Assembly: GCA_013399695.1 (NCBI GenBank) | Contig: VXAU01004938.1 | Span: 2,943,805 to 3,007,804, forward strand | DNA: 64,000 nt | Source of the DNA: Formicarius rufipectus | Lineage: Eukaryota > Chordata > Aves > Passeriformes > Formicariidae | Direction of reading: 5' to 3' | Shown: positions 26,901 through 38,702 of the stretch, one piece after another | How positions within the stretch are numbered: the first letter of the stretch is position 1 | How the letters are laid out: each line of letters starts with the position of its first letter | Notes under the pieces: generated by a model | The model's database searches: none | What the model was told of the DNA's origin: nothing | The model's input: only the letters and a program-made list of their open reading frames with translations | Translations under genes and position numbers: made by a program

Positions 26901-28736
26901 GAGTCTGGCAGCTCAAGATTCAGGCAGGCTGCACTGCTTATCATCCTCTTGTCTTTGTGCCCTTTGTCTCCCTCCAAGGGCTTCACACATCATCCTCAGT
27001 GCACAGAATGTGAGGACATTTTACAGTGTTTTGTATTCCCGGGGAAATGTGAGTGCTAGGTCAAATGATGCTTTCAGCTCCCTCTGGCTAGATATATTGA
27101 TTTAAGTGTAGTCCATTAATGTAATAATTATGAATTCATGACACAATGTTTTGCTCTCTCGTCCAGAACAGTTATGGTCTCGTAATGGCCTCAGTTCCTT
27201 GTTTTCCAAGTACACCCGAAACCCTCTGCAGTATCTACTAGAATGAATTACCTTCTTTGACTCCTATTTCAGGTAAATTATATAACCAAACATTTCTATC
27301 CCAGTTCTCCAGAAAAGATAAAATCTGAGTCAAGCAAGCAATGGCAACAGAAGTGCCAAATAAACTAAGGACCCAGGATGGCCTTACCCAAAACTGAAGC
27401 TGATCAGTTTAATCCAGGAAAGTAAGCAGTTCTCTCAACTCTATTTTACCTGTGTTTAAAAATGGGTGCATTAATGAAACACTATAACTTCATAAATTTA
27501 GATTTTTTTTTCTTTTACTACTGGGAAACCGAGATAAAAGAAAACTAATGTATAACTATACTAGCAATTTGTAAAGGCACCTGTTTTATGTGGATGCCTG
27601 GTTCTCTACACCTTGCACATTCATGTTTCCCTCCTTCTCTGTTTTGCTCCTTGCAGAGGAAGAAGATATAAGCATTGCACAGCTCAGAGCACCATTTCTC
27701 CATCTGAATTGACTCTTTAAGTAATGCATGGAGGCATGGTCAAAAAAGTCAGTCTCCTTTCCTTCTGTGTGCCTTTCAGACTCTTCACAGGGAAATCCCA
27801 GAAGATCCCAAGGTGTTTCACCTTTCACAAGATCCACTGAGCACATGCTGTAGAGACCTAGAACTTGGGTGACAGCGGTCAGTTTTTGGCATTTCCTGTA
27901 CTTTACAATTCATGTGTCCCACTTCAAAATCTTACTATTCCATTCATTTTGATGGTAACCACCCTTTGGTTTTGCTCCTTACCCCCAGGAAAAAGAATTG
28001 TCCTATCTCCATTTCCAGTCTCAGCTGCAGGGATACTGAGGGGCCATTTGGGAGCTGGAAGAGGCTGCTGTTTCACCACACTGTGGTGATGAGGTGTGCA
28101 AGAATTTGCTTCCAAGAGAGTGATCATAGTCTGTAGGAAAAGAGGGCTGAATTGCCCACCTCTGCTGGCCTTGCTGGTGATAACATGTCCAAGAAAATGA
28201 AAGTTGAAAAGGATGAAAGTTGCCTTTCTGAAGATTTAAGACCCACTGGTCTGGGCAGACTGTCAAGTATGTCTGCAACAGTCTGGTCTTCACCAAGAGA
28301 AAGCCACACACCTTCTCAGGTTCCCTCATGTTTAGCAATCTAGTGCAAAGGAGGGGCAGGTGGATTTCTGCCTGCCCTGGCAGCCAGCAGGGAGGAGCAT
28401 CAGTGGGTGGAGGCCACCTCATATGGCTCCTCTTTAGCTGGAAGAACAAGCACTAGGAGGCACTTGTGGAGCAGGACGGCACCTGAGCACTTTGTCACGC
28501 TCTTGCTGCCCAAGAAGGCAAAGTATGATGAAGGGCACAGAGTGGGAATCAGAGTTGCCCATTTCCATGCAGAACAGTAGGGAAAGCAGCTTCCAAAATC
28601 ACCCAGCCAGCTTCCCTTCACACAGTGGGAACAGCAGACTGCTGCCCAGTGTGCACCATATCTGCATGGTTTGCTGCACCCTAAGGGGCCACTGGAATAA
28701 AGATGAGGCTCAAAAACACGGGTAATTTTTCAGATC

Positions 28737-28757
28737 ATCCTTCCTTCCTTCCTTCCG
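28737..28757. repeat. (TTCC)n microsatellite
   Basis: Short run of four to five TTCC units. No gene context. Confidence 0.85.
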
Positions 28758-29419
28758 CCAGCAGTATAAAATTATTGTGGAAAATGTTTTGTTATCTGTT
28801 CCACACGGCTGTAGCTGAATGGAGAGAAAAATCCCTGAAGCATTCAGAACTGGCAGTGCAGACTATGGCAGAGATACCCATCTGCAGAAGGTGCACATCC
28901 TGGTGTGGATCTCTACCTTGACCTCACAAAAAGTCCTTTCATTGCAAGTGAATCCAAGAGCTGACAACAGTTTCATTGAGCTGGACTGGAAAGGACAGTC
29001 TCACAATAGCTGCTATGCAAACTAGTTACATTAATAAATGTCAGGTCTTTGGGATGGAAAAAAATCGATTGCTTCTACAAAAGAGTGGAACAGTAAATAG
29101 CTTTAGTCAAAATTTTTGCATTTTTAAGACAGAGGAAAAGATGCAGTCCTTTCCACTCCCAAAATAGAGTTAGCTATTTAGAAATTGCAAAATGTAGGCT
29201 TAAATTTCTCGTGTTTTTATTTTAGATTCATTAGATCAACTCTTAGAGAAATCCCTCTTAGTTATTGGTGCTACACAAACATAAAACAATGGTCAATACC
29301 TGCCTGTCAGGGGTCAAAACAGGCTACAGTGACCAAAAGTAGGATATAATATCCTCAGTTATGTCTGGGTACCAAGGCACAGAAGAGCTAAATCATTTTC
29401 TTAGTTCATGGATAGTATG

Positions 29420-29462
29420 GATAAACATTTCTTGATCCAGTGATAAACATTTCTTGTCCAGT
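29420..29462. repeat. Tandem duplication of a 21-22 bp unit
   Basis: GATAAACATTTCTTGATCCAG plus T is followed directly by the same unit lacking one A. A small local duplication. Confidence 0.9.
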
Positions 29463-30709
29463 GCTTTATACATTAGTGTTATGTACAAATTGGCATAAGT
29501 GCTCTTTTTAATATGATGAACAAGTGTGTTTAAATTATAAGGTTTTGGACCAGAAATATCATTATTACCAGATCTTTTTTTTTTTTTTTTCTATTGGCAT
29601 GTTGTAATGGGATTTAGCCCTGGACAGTCATACATTTGTCATATATTATCATAAATACTGCTTTTGTAATTATCACCATTACCTCTTAAAGCAAGAAAAA
29701 GTATTTCAGCCACAGCTATTCTTTTCTGGAAAGTAGAACATTATAAAGGATGTGTCTGTCTTATCCTTCTGAGCAAAAATCAGTAATATATAGACTTATC
29801 TATACAAAAGTAGTGCTTTATGAAAAAAACAATAAAAAGAAACTATTACTTCACTCGATCTTCAGAGGTATCTTACTAAGGCAAAAGAAAATTAAAATAG
29901 CCAAGGCTGTTTAAAGACTCAAAACCACAGTTCACAGTCTCATTTGAGGCATATGAGAGAGCACAGTAAGAGAGGAAGGAAAGGGCAATTTATCACAGAA
30001 AAAAAATTTTTGCCCTTTTTTTACTCCTTCTTTTTCTTCCTCTCCAGTGCCTTTTTCAGTGCTTCCTGTGATACCGACTTGAATACTGATGAGTTAATAT
30101 TTGAATGTACATGACCAAGCTGAGGTACTTGAAATTTGTCACCCCAGGGGATGTCTGCCTTTTCAGGCTGGAAGCTGAGAAGTTCAGCAAGCTCTGTGGT
30201 TTTTTGGTGAATTAAAAAAAAGGTGCAGTGCAGGAGTTATGTTCCTCATTTCACCAAATTTTTCTTGACATTAAAATAAAGAAAGGAAATAACAGATGTG
30301 AGGATGTGATAACTATCAGCCAAGGTGTGGGAGACCTCATAAACTCAGTAGTGTTGGCAGTCAAATCAGCACCAGAGGTTTTGCATTGGGGTGCTGTATC
30401 TAAAAGGGAGTAAGTGCAGCACATCACATCCCTGAGCTGTGCTGCCCTGGCTCAGGTGCACAGAGGGAGGACCAGACAGAGTGACCCACCTGGGGATGAA
30501 GGTCCCCTGCTCCACTGCGAAATCAGTTCACTGCCCACGTCAGCCAAGCTCCCAGATGAGCAGGGACATGGCTGTGCAAGATCCCCTTTACAGGGATCCA
30601 GAAAGAAGTGCAGCTTTGATACACCTTTATTTTCTGAAGTCTTTTGTCATTCCATTTTCACTGGTAATTTTCCTCTATCAGCATCTTTTTCTTTTATAAA
30701 AAAAAAAAA

Positions 30710-30710
30710 N
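30710..30710. other. Single ambiguous base next to a poly(A) run
   Basis: One N follows a run of A, and another A16 run lies about 30 bp later. It is probably an unresolved homopolymer or contig join. Unlike the N at 1623 it is not flanked by an obvious duplication. Confidence 0.9.
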
Positions 30711-30880
30711 GCCTTAAAGTCAGAAACTGCTTTTCTTTAAAAAAAAAAAAAAAAGGCAGAATCATTTAACTCTTTACGAAGAACTAAAGTAACCTCAATG
30801 CACCCGGACTGAATTTAAACAAGAAAAATATGAAAAATTGCTGAGGGAGGGATGGGGAAAGAAAGTAAAATCCAACTTCT

Positions 30881-30965
30881 TGTTTGTTTGGGTTTTGGTC
30901 TGGTTTGGTGGGAGGGTTTGTTTTTTGTTTGGCTTAGTTTTGTTGGTTTGGTTTGGTTTGGTTTT
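30881..30965. repeat. T/G-rich simple repeat
   Basis: About 85 bp of TTTG and TTTGG units ending in GGTTTGGTTTGGTTTGGTTTT. It lies 170 bp after a single-N gap. Confidence 0.88.
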
Positions 30966-32228
30966 AAATGTACTTCATATTTGGTGAATCAGTCAAAAAC
31001 TATGGTCTTAGAGGTGATGATAATTCTCTGAATCTCTTCTTGTATTCATATTGCTATAAAGCCTGTACACTGTCAAATTTGAGTGATTAAAGCTATGTCC
31101 TATGAAAATAAGTACTAAAGGAAAGCTCCTTTCCAGGAGTTCTTGCAGTCAGCCTGAAGAGTACTTTATTTAAGGAAAATAAAACCAGCAGGGAGTGATT
31201 TTTGATTTCCTGTTTGACCTGCCAACATTTTGGGATCCTGCAGATTTATCCTGTCAGAGGAAGAAACCAATCTTGAAGCCTAGTTCATGTTTGTTATGAT
31301 GCTTCCCGAGCACCAAAAGTCTAAAGAAAATCTTGTTTGTCTGAGCACAGAGGGTTCAGGTAAAAGTAAGAGTTTTCTCCTGCATTTGTTTTCTTCTTTT
31401 GTTCTCTTTTCAGTCACCACTTTGCCAAAGTTTGCATTTCCTTCAGGAGCAGTTAACTACTCTAGCTGAGCCCACAGCATTGCTCTGCCTCTTACCCTAC
31501 ATTCCAGCCTCTTCTCCTTTGGCTGCATGAGCCACCTTGACTCATTCACCCAAAAGGACACAAGAACAGAAAAAAAATACTTTGAGCAGGGAAAATTATT
31601 TCGAGAGCAGGAAAATGTCTGAGTGGATGTTGGGCTGAACAGGGTCTCAACTGGCTACTCATATTCATGAGGCAGATTTGGGAATTGTAATAGATGATCT
31701 TATGTTTAGTTTCAGGGGCCAGTAAAAGTTAATTTTTAGTATGCCACTACTTAAACGGATAGTGTACATGCACTTTGAAGGTTATGCACAATTCTGATGC
31801 TTTGATATCAAAAGAGGGTAGGTAAAATAAAAAACAAAACAAACAAACAAAAAAGTCTAGAGAACAAATAAATGAAGGTTGTAACATACAGGCAGACATT
31901 AAATAGATGAATATACTTCAACTAGAGAAAAAGGAGTTCAAGTGGGATGCTACAAATCTATTAAATAGATAATCAGAAATAAGAGAAAAAGGAATAGATT
32001 TTCATTGCCTTTCCTACGAAGAGAAGAGGACCAGATGGAGGAAGCAACTGTGAAATTCAAGACAAGTGCGTGGATGTTTTTCTTCTCATGATGGTCTGAT
32101 CTAGTATGGTTGTATTATATTATAATCTATTTCAACATGAAACATCCAAACCTGTATTTCAAGTTTTAAAGTGTATCTGGAAGAAATGCTTCCAAGTAGA
32201 GATGAAGATACTGTAAATCAAACAGAAT
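30966..32228. other. Intergenic, nothing recognised
   Basis: AT-rich sequence with a short (CAAA)n run near 31828-31852. No exon or RNA gene is supported. Confidence 0.6.
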
Positions 32229-32811
32229 GCCAGCTGTATCCTGGCCTGCATCAGAAGTGTGGTCAGCAGGTCAAGGTCCCTCTCTTCTGTTCACATGAGA
32301 CCCACCTGGAGTGCTGCATCCAGTGCTGGGATCCTCAGCTTAAGAAAGTCATGGATCCAGTGGATTGAGTTGAGAGAAGGGATAGGAGGATGATAAGAGG
32401 GCCAGAGCACCTCTGATACGAGGAAAGTCTGAGAGCTGATGTTGTTCAGCCTGGAGAAGAGAAGTCTCCAAGCAGACCTTACTGTGGCCTTCCAGTACAT
32501 GAAGGGGTATACAAGAAAGATGGAGACAGACTTTGTAGCAGTCTGCAGAGATAAAGGGTAATGATTTTAAACTAAAAGGAGTTTAGTAGACTAAATACAA
32601 GGAAGAATTAATTTTTTCATTGAGAGTGGTGAAACAGTGGAACAGGTTGCCCAAAGAGGTGGTGGATGCCCCATCGCTGTAAACATTCAAGGTCAATAAG
32701 GACAGGGCTCTGAGTAACCTGATCTAGTTGAAGATGTCCCTGCTTATGTCAGAGGGTTTGGGCTAGATGGCCTTAAAGGTCTTTTCCAGTCTATAAAATT
32801 CTAATCGATCC
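32229..32811 (+). mobile_element. CR1 LINE 3'-end fragment
   Basis: A sense CR1 fossil. Matches to the CR1 consensus include CTGGCCTGCATCAGAAG, GAGTGCTGCATCCAGTGCTGGG, TTCAGCCTGGAGAAGAGAAG, GTGGAACAGGTTGCCCA and GGGCTAGATGGCCTTAAAGG, ending with degenerate tail units near 32811. Frames are broken and it is 5'-truncated. Confidence 0.87.
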
Positions 32812-35080
32812 TTGTTTTACAATTCTTGGAGAAGATTATGTACATAAAAAGGGAGGAAAAATCAAACAAATGATTGCATAAACAAACAAATAGTTCTCAT
32901 TTTCATTAAATGCATTTATTTGTACTATTATTTCCAGGAAATTGTGAAGTTACAAGGTAATAAGGTGTTTAGAACCATAAACCCTGTATCCTTTTGCCAA
33001 CTTCTGGTCACACAGCCTGAGTGAATTCCCCTGTTACAGGAACTGTGGCAAATGGAACCCCTCTTTCCATTTCTTTCAAACCTGTCTTACAAATGGCTTT
33101 TTAATAGTGTTCAGTTTAAAAAGAAATCCTTTTGTTCAATTTTCTAAAAACATAAAGAAATATGACAGTGACAACAAAACACAACAAAAAAGATCTAGTT
33201 CACAGTTTTTGAGTAAATTTCGAATCTTCCACAAGACATTTCCTCTCTGAAGGAAAGCAGAGTGCAGAACCTACATGTAAAACTCTTTTGTTTTCTGCAA
33301 GTAGTTGAGAAAGTCATTGCTTCAATTCTTGCCTCAAACTGACATATCACATGGGAAAATATCAATATTAGCTTAAAATCATGTTATTCGTTATTCTCCT
33401 TTGAAGATTTTGTGTAATTCATATTTTATTTTTGTAGATATTTTATTTATCTAAGGGTTCTGAATGCATAAACAACAAATCTGATACTGTTGCACTTTTA
33501 GTCCAAAAGATCTTTATTCTGTTTTAGGAAAATAACAAACTGAGAACTGTCACCACTGACTCTACTTAGAGATCTTCTGATCCTTATGAGATCAGGATCA
33601 ATGTATTTCTTCAATAGCTCATGACAGGAAAACACCATTAGCTTTGCATATAGAAATGTTATCTTCCATTAGATCAAGAAGAAGTATTTCCTTTTGTTAA
33701 GGGGTAACACATGATAGAACCTACACAAAAAATATTGGTTAACTCCATGTAAAACTTTAGACATTCCTCTTGTTACTTCATCTTCTTCTTACTATTTCAC
33801 CTCACAAGACTTTTGGCAGTGAAACCCACTTCTCCTCAAACAGAGGGGGAACTAAAATCCTTGGATTTTAGGGAAATGGCAGGATCTAGTACTATAGCTA
33901 GTGAGCTAAGAAGAGGCAGTAAGCAGAAAGCTGGTTGGTCAATCTCTCTGGATCTCTAATCTCTGTGAGGAGGCTCAGTCCAGCTCTCCAACATGACCCC
34001 TGATCACTATCTTTCAGCACATTTTTAGATTTGTTTGTTTAGAAGAAATGAGCATTTTTTGACCCATAGGTGAACTACTGAAGTGTTTACAAACACCCTT
34101 AGTACACAGGGGAAAAATTCACAACATCTGCCTGTGATAGTTTCATATGTTTCTTATTTTATTGGCAGGCTATGCTTCTCCCATAAAAGAAGATGCATTT
34201 TAGAAGGACATTTCTTAATTTGTGACTCATTCTGCACAGTAACATCTTCATTGACTTGAGGCTCATAAAACATTTCTGTTTCCCTTTCCTGTAAATGCAT
34301 GGCTCTTGAATCCAGGGCTTTCTTCCTTTTCAGAACTGGGTTGGGGTTTTTTTCTATAATACCATGAAACCCTTTCTTGTTGTTTGAGTGGGGTATTTTT
34401 GCCTTGATGTAAGAACTGTTGACTATTCAACAGCTCTGTGTCTTTCCTCTCCTGCATTTTTGGGCTAAAATCTTGAGTACGAAGTCATAGAGAATGTCTG
34501 GTGTAGAACCTTTACTTTGCCTTGACTTGATTTTTGTCTATTTCTTATTTAATTTGAGTGAATCACAAGTACCCACATTTCCTAGAAATGAGATGTTGAT
34601 GCAGACAGATGAGAGAAAATCTGTAAATTATGTTCTGGAGACTTCTCTGGGCTACTTTCAATTTATTCTAATACCTTCATTTTGTATCCAAACAAAGCAC
34701 TATCCTAATACACTTATTGTTGCATGATAAGCATTGTGAAATAGACTTTGCTGAGGATTTTTAGTAGCCATTTAAGTTCCTCTGAAGTAATTTTATCACT
34801 TCTGTCTTAAATTACCCTTCTCACATCATTTATTTTGTAAAGTGAATGATGTGTGTACTGTAACTGGCTTGCTAAATAAGTTTTGAGTCCCCTATGATTC
34901 ATGTGCTTATTCTTGTCAGGAAAATGAAGCTGCAGACTATGCAAGTATCTGAGACATACCATAAAGCAATTTCTAGTGCATTCTGGAAATGCCTTTGGTG
35001 CAGCCATAACCTGCTGAGAGAGCTTCATCCAGGTCTATCCCTTTTCCCATGCAACAATGATGTTTGCAGTTCTGAGTTGA
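32812..35080. other. Intergenic, nothing recognised
   Basis: AT-rich unique sequence between a CR1 and the TguLTR5-like LTR. Only short open frames. Confidence 0.6.
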
Positions 35081-35790
35081 TGGGTTGGGTTTGCATGTCA
35101 TGGTTTTGGTAACAGCGAGGTTACACGAGTGGGGTTTGGCATAAGCTTGCCCCATGTTTGGGCAGAGGCAATGCCAGCTGGTTCCAAGACAGACCCTCCT
35201 CTGGCCAAAGCTGAGCCCATCAATGTTGCTGGTAGAGCCTACGGGGTAACATATTCAATAGGGCAAATAAAGTGTTGCAACAGTAACTGAAAGAGAAGAG
35301 TGAGGATACGTATGAGAAACAGCCCCACAGTCACAGGGTGCAGGCAAGAAGAAGATGGAGGAGGCACTCCAGGTGTCAGAGAGACTCCTCTGTAGCCTGT
35401 GGTGAAGACCATGGTGAGGCAGCCCATGGAGGTCCACGGTAGAAGCAGATATCCACCTGCAGTCCATGGAGGATCCCCATGCTGGAGTAGGGGGATGCCT
35501 GAAAGAGGCTGTGACCCTGTGGGAAGTCATGCTGGAGCAGGCTCCTGGCAGGGCCCCATAGCCACATGGAGACAGGAGCCCTTGCTGGAGCAACTTTGCT
35601 GGCTGGACTTGTGACCCTGAGGGGGACCCACACTGTTTCTGAATGACTGCACCCCATGGAAGGGACCCAGGCTGGAGCAGATTGTGAAGAACTCCAGCCT
35701 GAGGGGAGGATTCACACTGGAAGTTTGTGGTGGATGGTCTTATGTAGGAGGGATCCCATGCTGGAGCTGGGTAAGAGAGTGAAGAGTTTT
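35081..35790 (+). mobile_element. TguLTR5-like LTR remnant with internal repeats
   Basis: This block strongly resembles avian LTRs of the TguLTR5 type. It starts near TGGGTTGGGTTTGCATG and contains ATGCCAGCTGGTTCCAAGAC, GTGGTGAAGACCATGGTGAG and GGCTGTGACCCTGTGGGAAG. It then has a series of diverged subunits each built around GCTGGAGCAG (35481, 35531, 35584, 35671, 35760). The usual 3' part of the LTR is not recognisable after about 35790, so it is truncated or very diverged. No internal retroviral coding region adjoins it. Open frames across it are by-products of the G-rich subunits. Confidence 0.72.
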
Positions 35791-37601
35791 TTTGCCAGGA
35801 TTGATGATCTCTTCAGGTCTCCTGACTCTCCTGCCAAGATTGGTCTCAGGGTGTTCACCATGGTTTTGGAAGAAGGACTTTTGGAAGAGTACAGTTGCTG
35901 GAAGGGACTCGCACACACACTACTTACTGGTGCCTTCACAATACCAGTCTGCCTATTCACCACAAGCTCATCATATTTTGGAGCAACCCTGTATGGTGAT
36001 GTGACAAGGAATAAAAGCTTGGGCCCTTTGCTACTTCATCACTACCCACTCCCAACAAAGCTGAAGATTCACAGAAATTCAGATGTATGAAGGTTGCTGG
36101 CTCTGCTCCACCTCCAAGCAGCTTTTCAAACAGCCATGTCACGGCAGCACTGCACCCAGCTCCACATCCACACAGAGTTCATCTTTATTTTGAATTCTTC
36201 TAGTAGCTCCCATAGATTTTACCTGCTGTTTTTCTGGTGTTCAAACAATGGTTAAATAGGAATACTTCCAGGTTTTGCTATCACTTCAAAAATAGTAAAA
36301 TCTTGATATAAAGAAAAATGGCTAGTTCTTTTGTCTGGCAACTCAGAAAACTGAATGACACTTCCTGAAAGAGGCAGTGCCTTTTCCAAATCAACTTATT
36401 CATTGTAAGCGAGAAGAGCTTCCCAGTTCTGCAGGGCCAAGTGAGATGTCCTTGATCTGCGGAAGAGCGGAAATCTGATAGATAGGTGCTGAACTTTTAT
36501 TTTTGGAAGATGAGATGTGATACCTAAAACTATTTTATCTCTGTTTACATCCAGTTCTGCCTCAGTCTTGAATATGCTGCCTCAAAGCCCTGGGTTTTTG
36601 TGGGTCTGCTGTTATGAAGATGCCTTGTAAAGCACGATTAAAGCTACTGGAACCTGCTGTTTTCATGCCCATTAAATTGCAGAGAATGCAATTCTCAGTG
36701 TATTACAGGTACTTATAAAATCCACAGAGCTGTATATATTTCACAATTTAACATAATTTCAGGGGTGACAAGATGATTGGACCGCTGATGCTATGTTGTC
36801 AAGGAGATGGTTTGACCTGTCTCAGAGGGAGTTCACTATGCGGAAAGCAGAAAGCTCAGAATAAACAATTCATTTTAAAAGAGTGTCCATGCATAATCAT
36901 TGATAGTGTACAAAAGGCAGCATACATTAATTCCTTCTTTCTGTCTTCATGAAAATCTGTTACCCTCGTCAGAGTTTTACAGTGCTCAGACTCAGTGGGG
37001 CTTGGACTCCTAGAGAAGGCCTCTGACAAAGTGTTCTAGGGGTTTTTTTATGGCTGTCATGGAGCAAAGGATGGGGAAACAAACTGTGATTGCATATTAC
37101 TGCAGTGGCAATATGAGAGAATTTATTAAATGGTGTGTTATAAGAGTAGTCCAACTAGAAACAAAATATTTCTGATGCCTAAGAATAATAGGATAGGAAG
37201 TCTGTCTTTTTGCACAGTGAGGATCTGATATGATGTCTGCTTGAATCAATGAGACAAATTCCCTCATATTTTGCATTTTGGGTCCAGTCTGCATAGAAAC
37301 AGGATCATGACCAAAAGGAACAACAGAAAAAGGGCCAGTCATGAGAAAATATCTTTAAAATAGCTTAAAACAACAGCCTGTCCATGCTCTCATCACAACT
37401 GTCCATTTTGAGGTCTTCCATCAAGTTGTGGAAAAGACAGGTAGTGCGAGGCTGGGATTACCTGAGCCCTGCCCTGTAGCAGCTGTTGTTTTGACATGGT
37501 TATCCACTGTGTGCTTCTCCTGATGCATAAAGAAATATAAAACTAGTCTGGGTGCTCTTCCCACAGAAATTGTGGACTGACATACCCAGATTGTACGGAT
37601 T
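35791..37601. other. Intergenic; possible diverged continuation of the LTR at its left edge
   Basis: The first 300 bp remain GC-richer and may be a decayed part of the adjacent LTR or its insertion target. The rest is AT-rich with no recognised feature. Confidence 0.5.
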
Positions 37602-37680
37602 AAAAAAAAAAAAATCAACAAAACAACAACAACAAACAAAAAAAAACCCCAAAACACCAAAAAAAACCCAAACAAAATTA
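37602..37680. repeat. A/C-rich simple repeat
   Basis: A-rich tract with AAC, AAAC and AAAAACCCC units, the complement-strand counterpart of the T/G tracts elsewhere in the window. It lies 300 bp before the T/G tract at 37979. Confidence 0.88.
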
Positions 37681-37978
37681 TTTTAGGGCTCGTGTCTTTG
37701 TATTGTTCAGTTTTGTGAGTGCGAAGTGGCAATAAGGTTCACAAGAACTGTTTGAAATTGGCTCAAGCAGCTCTGTTTCTCGGAGAGTTAAATGATGCCA
37801 TAAATGTACACAGCCCATGCTCCAACTCAACATTCTTGATCCCTCTTCATCTGAAGCTTGCCTGTGTAAGCAATGGGGTTTGAGGCCTAGAGCCACCAAT
37901 TCGCACCTGCTCATAGCAGTGCTTATTTTCAGACATATTTTGTGCTTGTTTAGTTTGAGTCTTGGGGCTTCTAAACTG

Positions 37979-38089
37979 TTGGTTTGTTTTTGTGGTTTTT
38001 TGTTTGTTTGTTTGTTTGTTTGTTTTGGTGTGTTTTGTTGTTGTTGTTTTTGTTTTGTTTTCTTTTGTTTGTTTTTTGTTTTTTTTGTA
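37979..38089. repeat. T/G-only simple repeat tract
   Basis: About 110 bp of (GTTT)n, GTTGTTGTT and GTTTTTT units. No coding capacity is implied by the cysteine- and phenylalanine-rich open frame across it. Confidence 0.93.
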
Positions 38090-38535
38090 TGAACTATATT
38101 TCACATTGTGTGTTATGTGTTAGTTAAAGGTAGCTTTTCTTTGTTAAATGTTATTTTCCATGGCCTTTGCATCTATTGTGTGTGTGGGAACAGGGGTGCC
38201 ACTTAATCAACTTGCTAAGCTACCATGCTTTCTGCAAAAATGGCCAAGCCTTGTCACCAAACTGTGACTTAATTGTTTATTGGCAATTACATGAAAAATA
38301 TTAAGGGCTTGAAAAAATCCAGTCTTTTAACCATCTAGAAAAGATATGTAAGAAAAAAATAACTTTACTACTCTTCTTGTGATGGTCTACTATGTCTGAC
38401 TTCCCACAATACATGTACTGGGGTCAGATCTTGCACTGCTCCAATCTTCTCTGCACTCAAACATAGGTCCTGGCACAGCCTCCCAGTCCCTGGGTGCCAG
38501 GAGTACATGAGAGTATTTTCCAGCAACTCCCTTTT

Positions 38536-38702
38536 AGAGTCATGGAAGTGGGCAGGTGGGAAGGCACTTCTGGAGATCATATGATTCAACTTCCCGTGCA
38601 AAGCAGTCACAGACACATCAGAGTCTCAGGACCTTGCCAAGGCAAGTTCTGAAAACCTCCAAGTTTAAAGTCTCCAAATCAGTCACCCAAACAGTTCCCC
38701 AT
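38536..38702 (-). mobile_element. Short CR1 3'-end fragment, diverged
   Basis: Antisense match to the CR1 subfamily type whose 3' end carries the GGAAGGCACYTCTGGAGATCAT box, seen here at about 38561-38580 after a degenerate tail at 38536. Similarity continues weakly through AAACCTCCAAG (about 38655) and fades by about 38702. The different 3' box separates it from the GGGACCTTTAAA type at 11007. Confidence 0.65.

Larger units (their letters stand above)
20961..30880. other. About 10 kb of intergenic sequence without a recognised repeat or gene
   Basis: This is the longest stretch in the window free of recognisable CR1 or LTR pieces. It contains homopolymer runs (near 22925, 23000, 29575, 30700 and 30740), the TTCC microsatellite, the 29420 duplication and somewhat GC-richer blocks at about 24600-25200 and 28000-28700. 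The antisense 142-codon frame at 28021-28449 has no recognisable domain. Absence of young repeats makes it a reasonable place to look for conserved noncoding elements, but I cannot measure conservation. Confidence 0.55.

Noticed and set aside
28021..28449. 142-codon antisense open frame
   Set aside because: No motif, signal peptide or family resemblance, and overlapping frames on the + strand cover the same bases.
35656..36090. 144-codon open frame across the LTR edge
   Set aside because: It crosses LTR subrepeats and unrelated flank; it does not resemble a retroviral protein.
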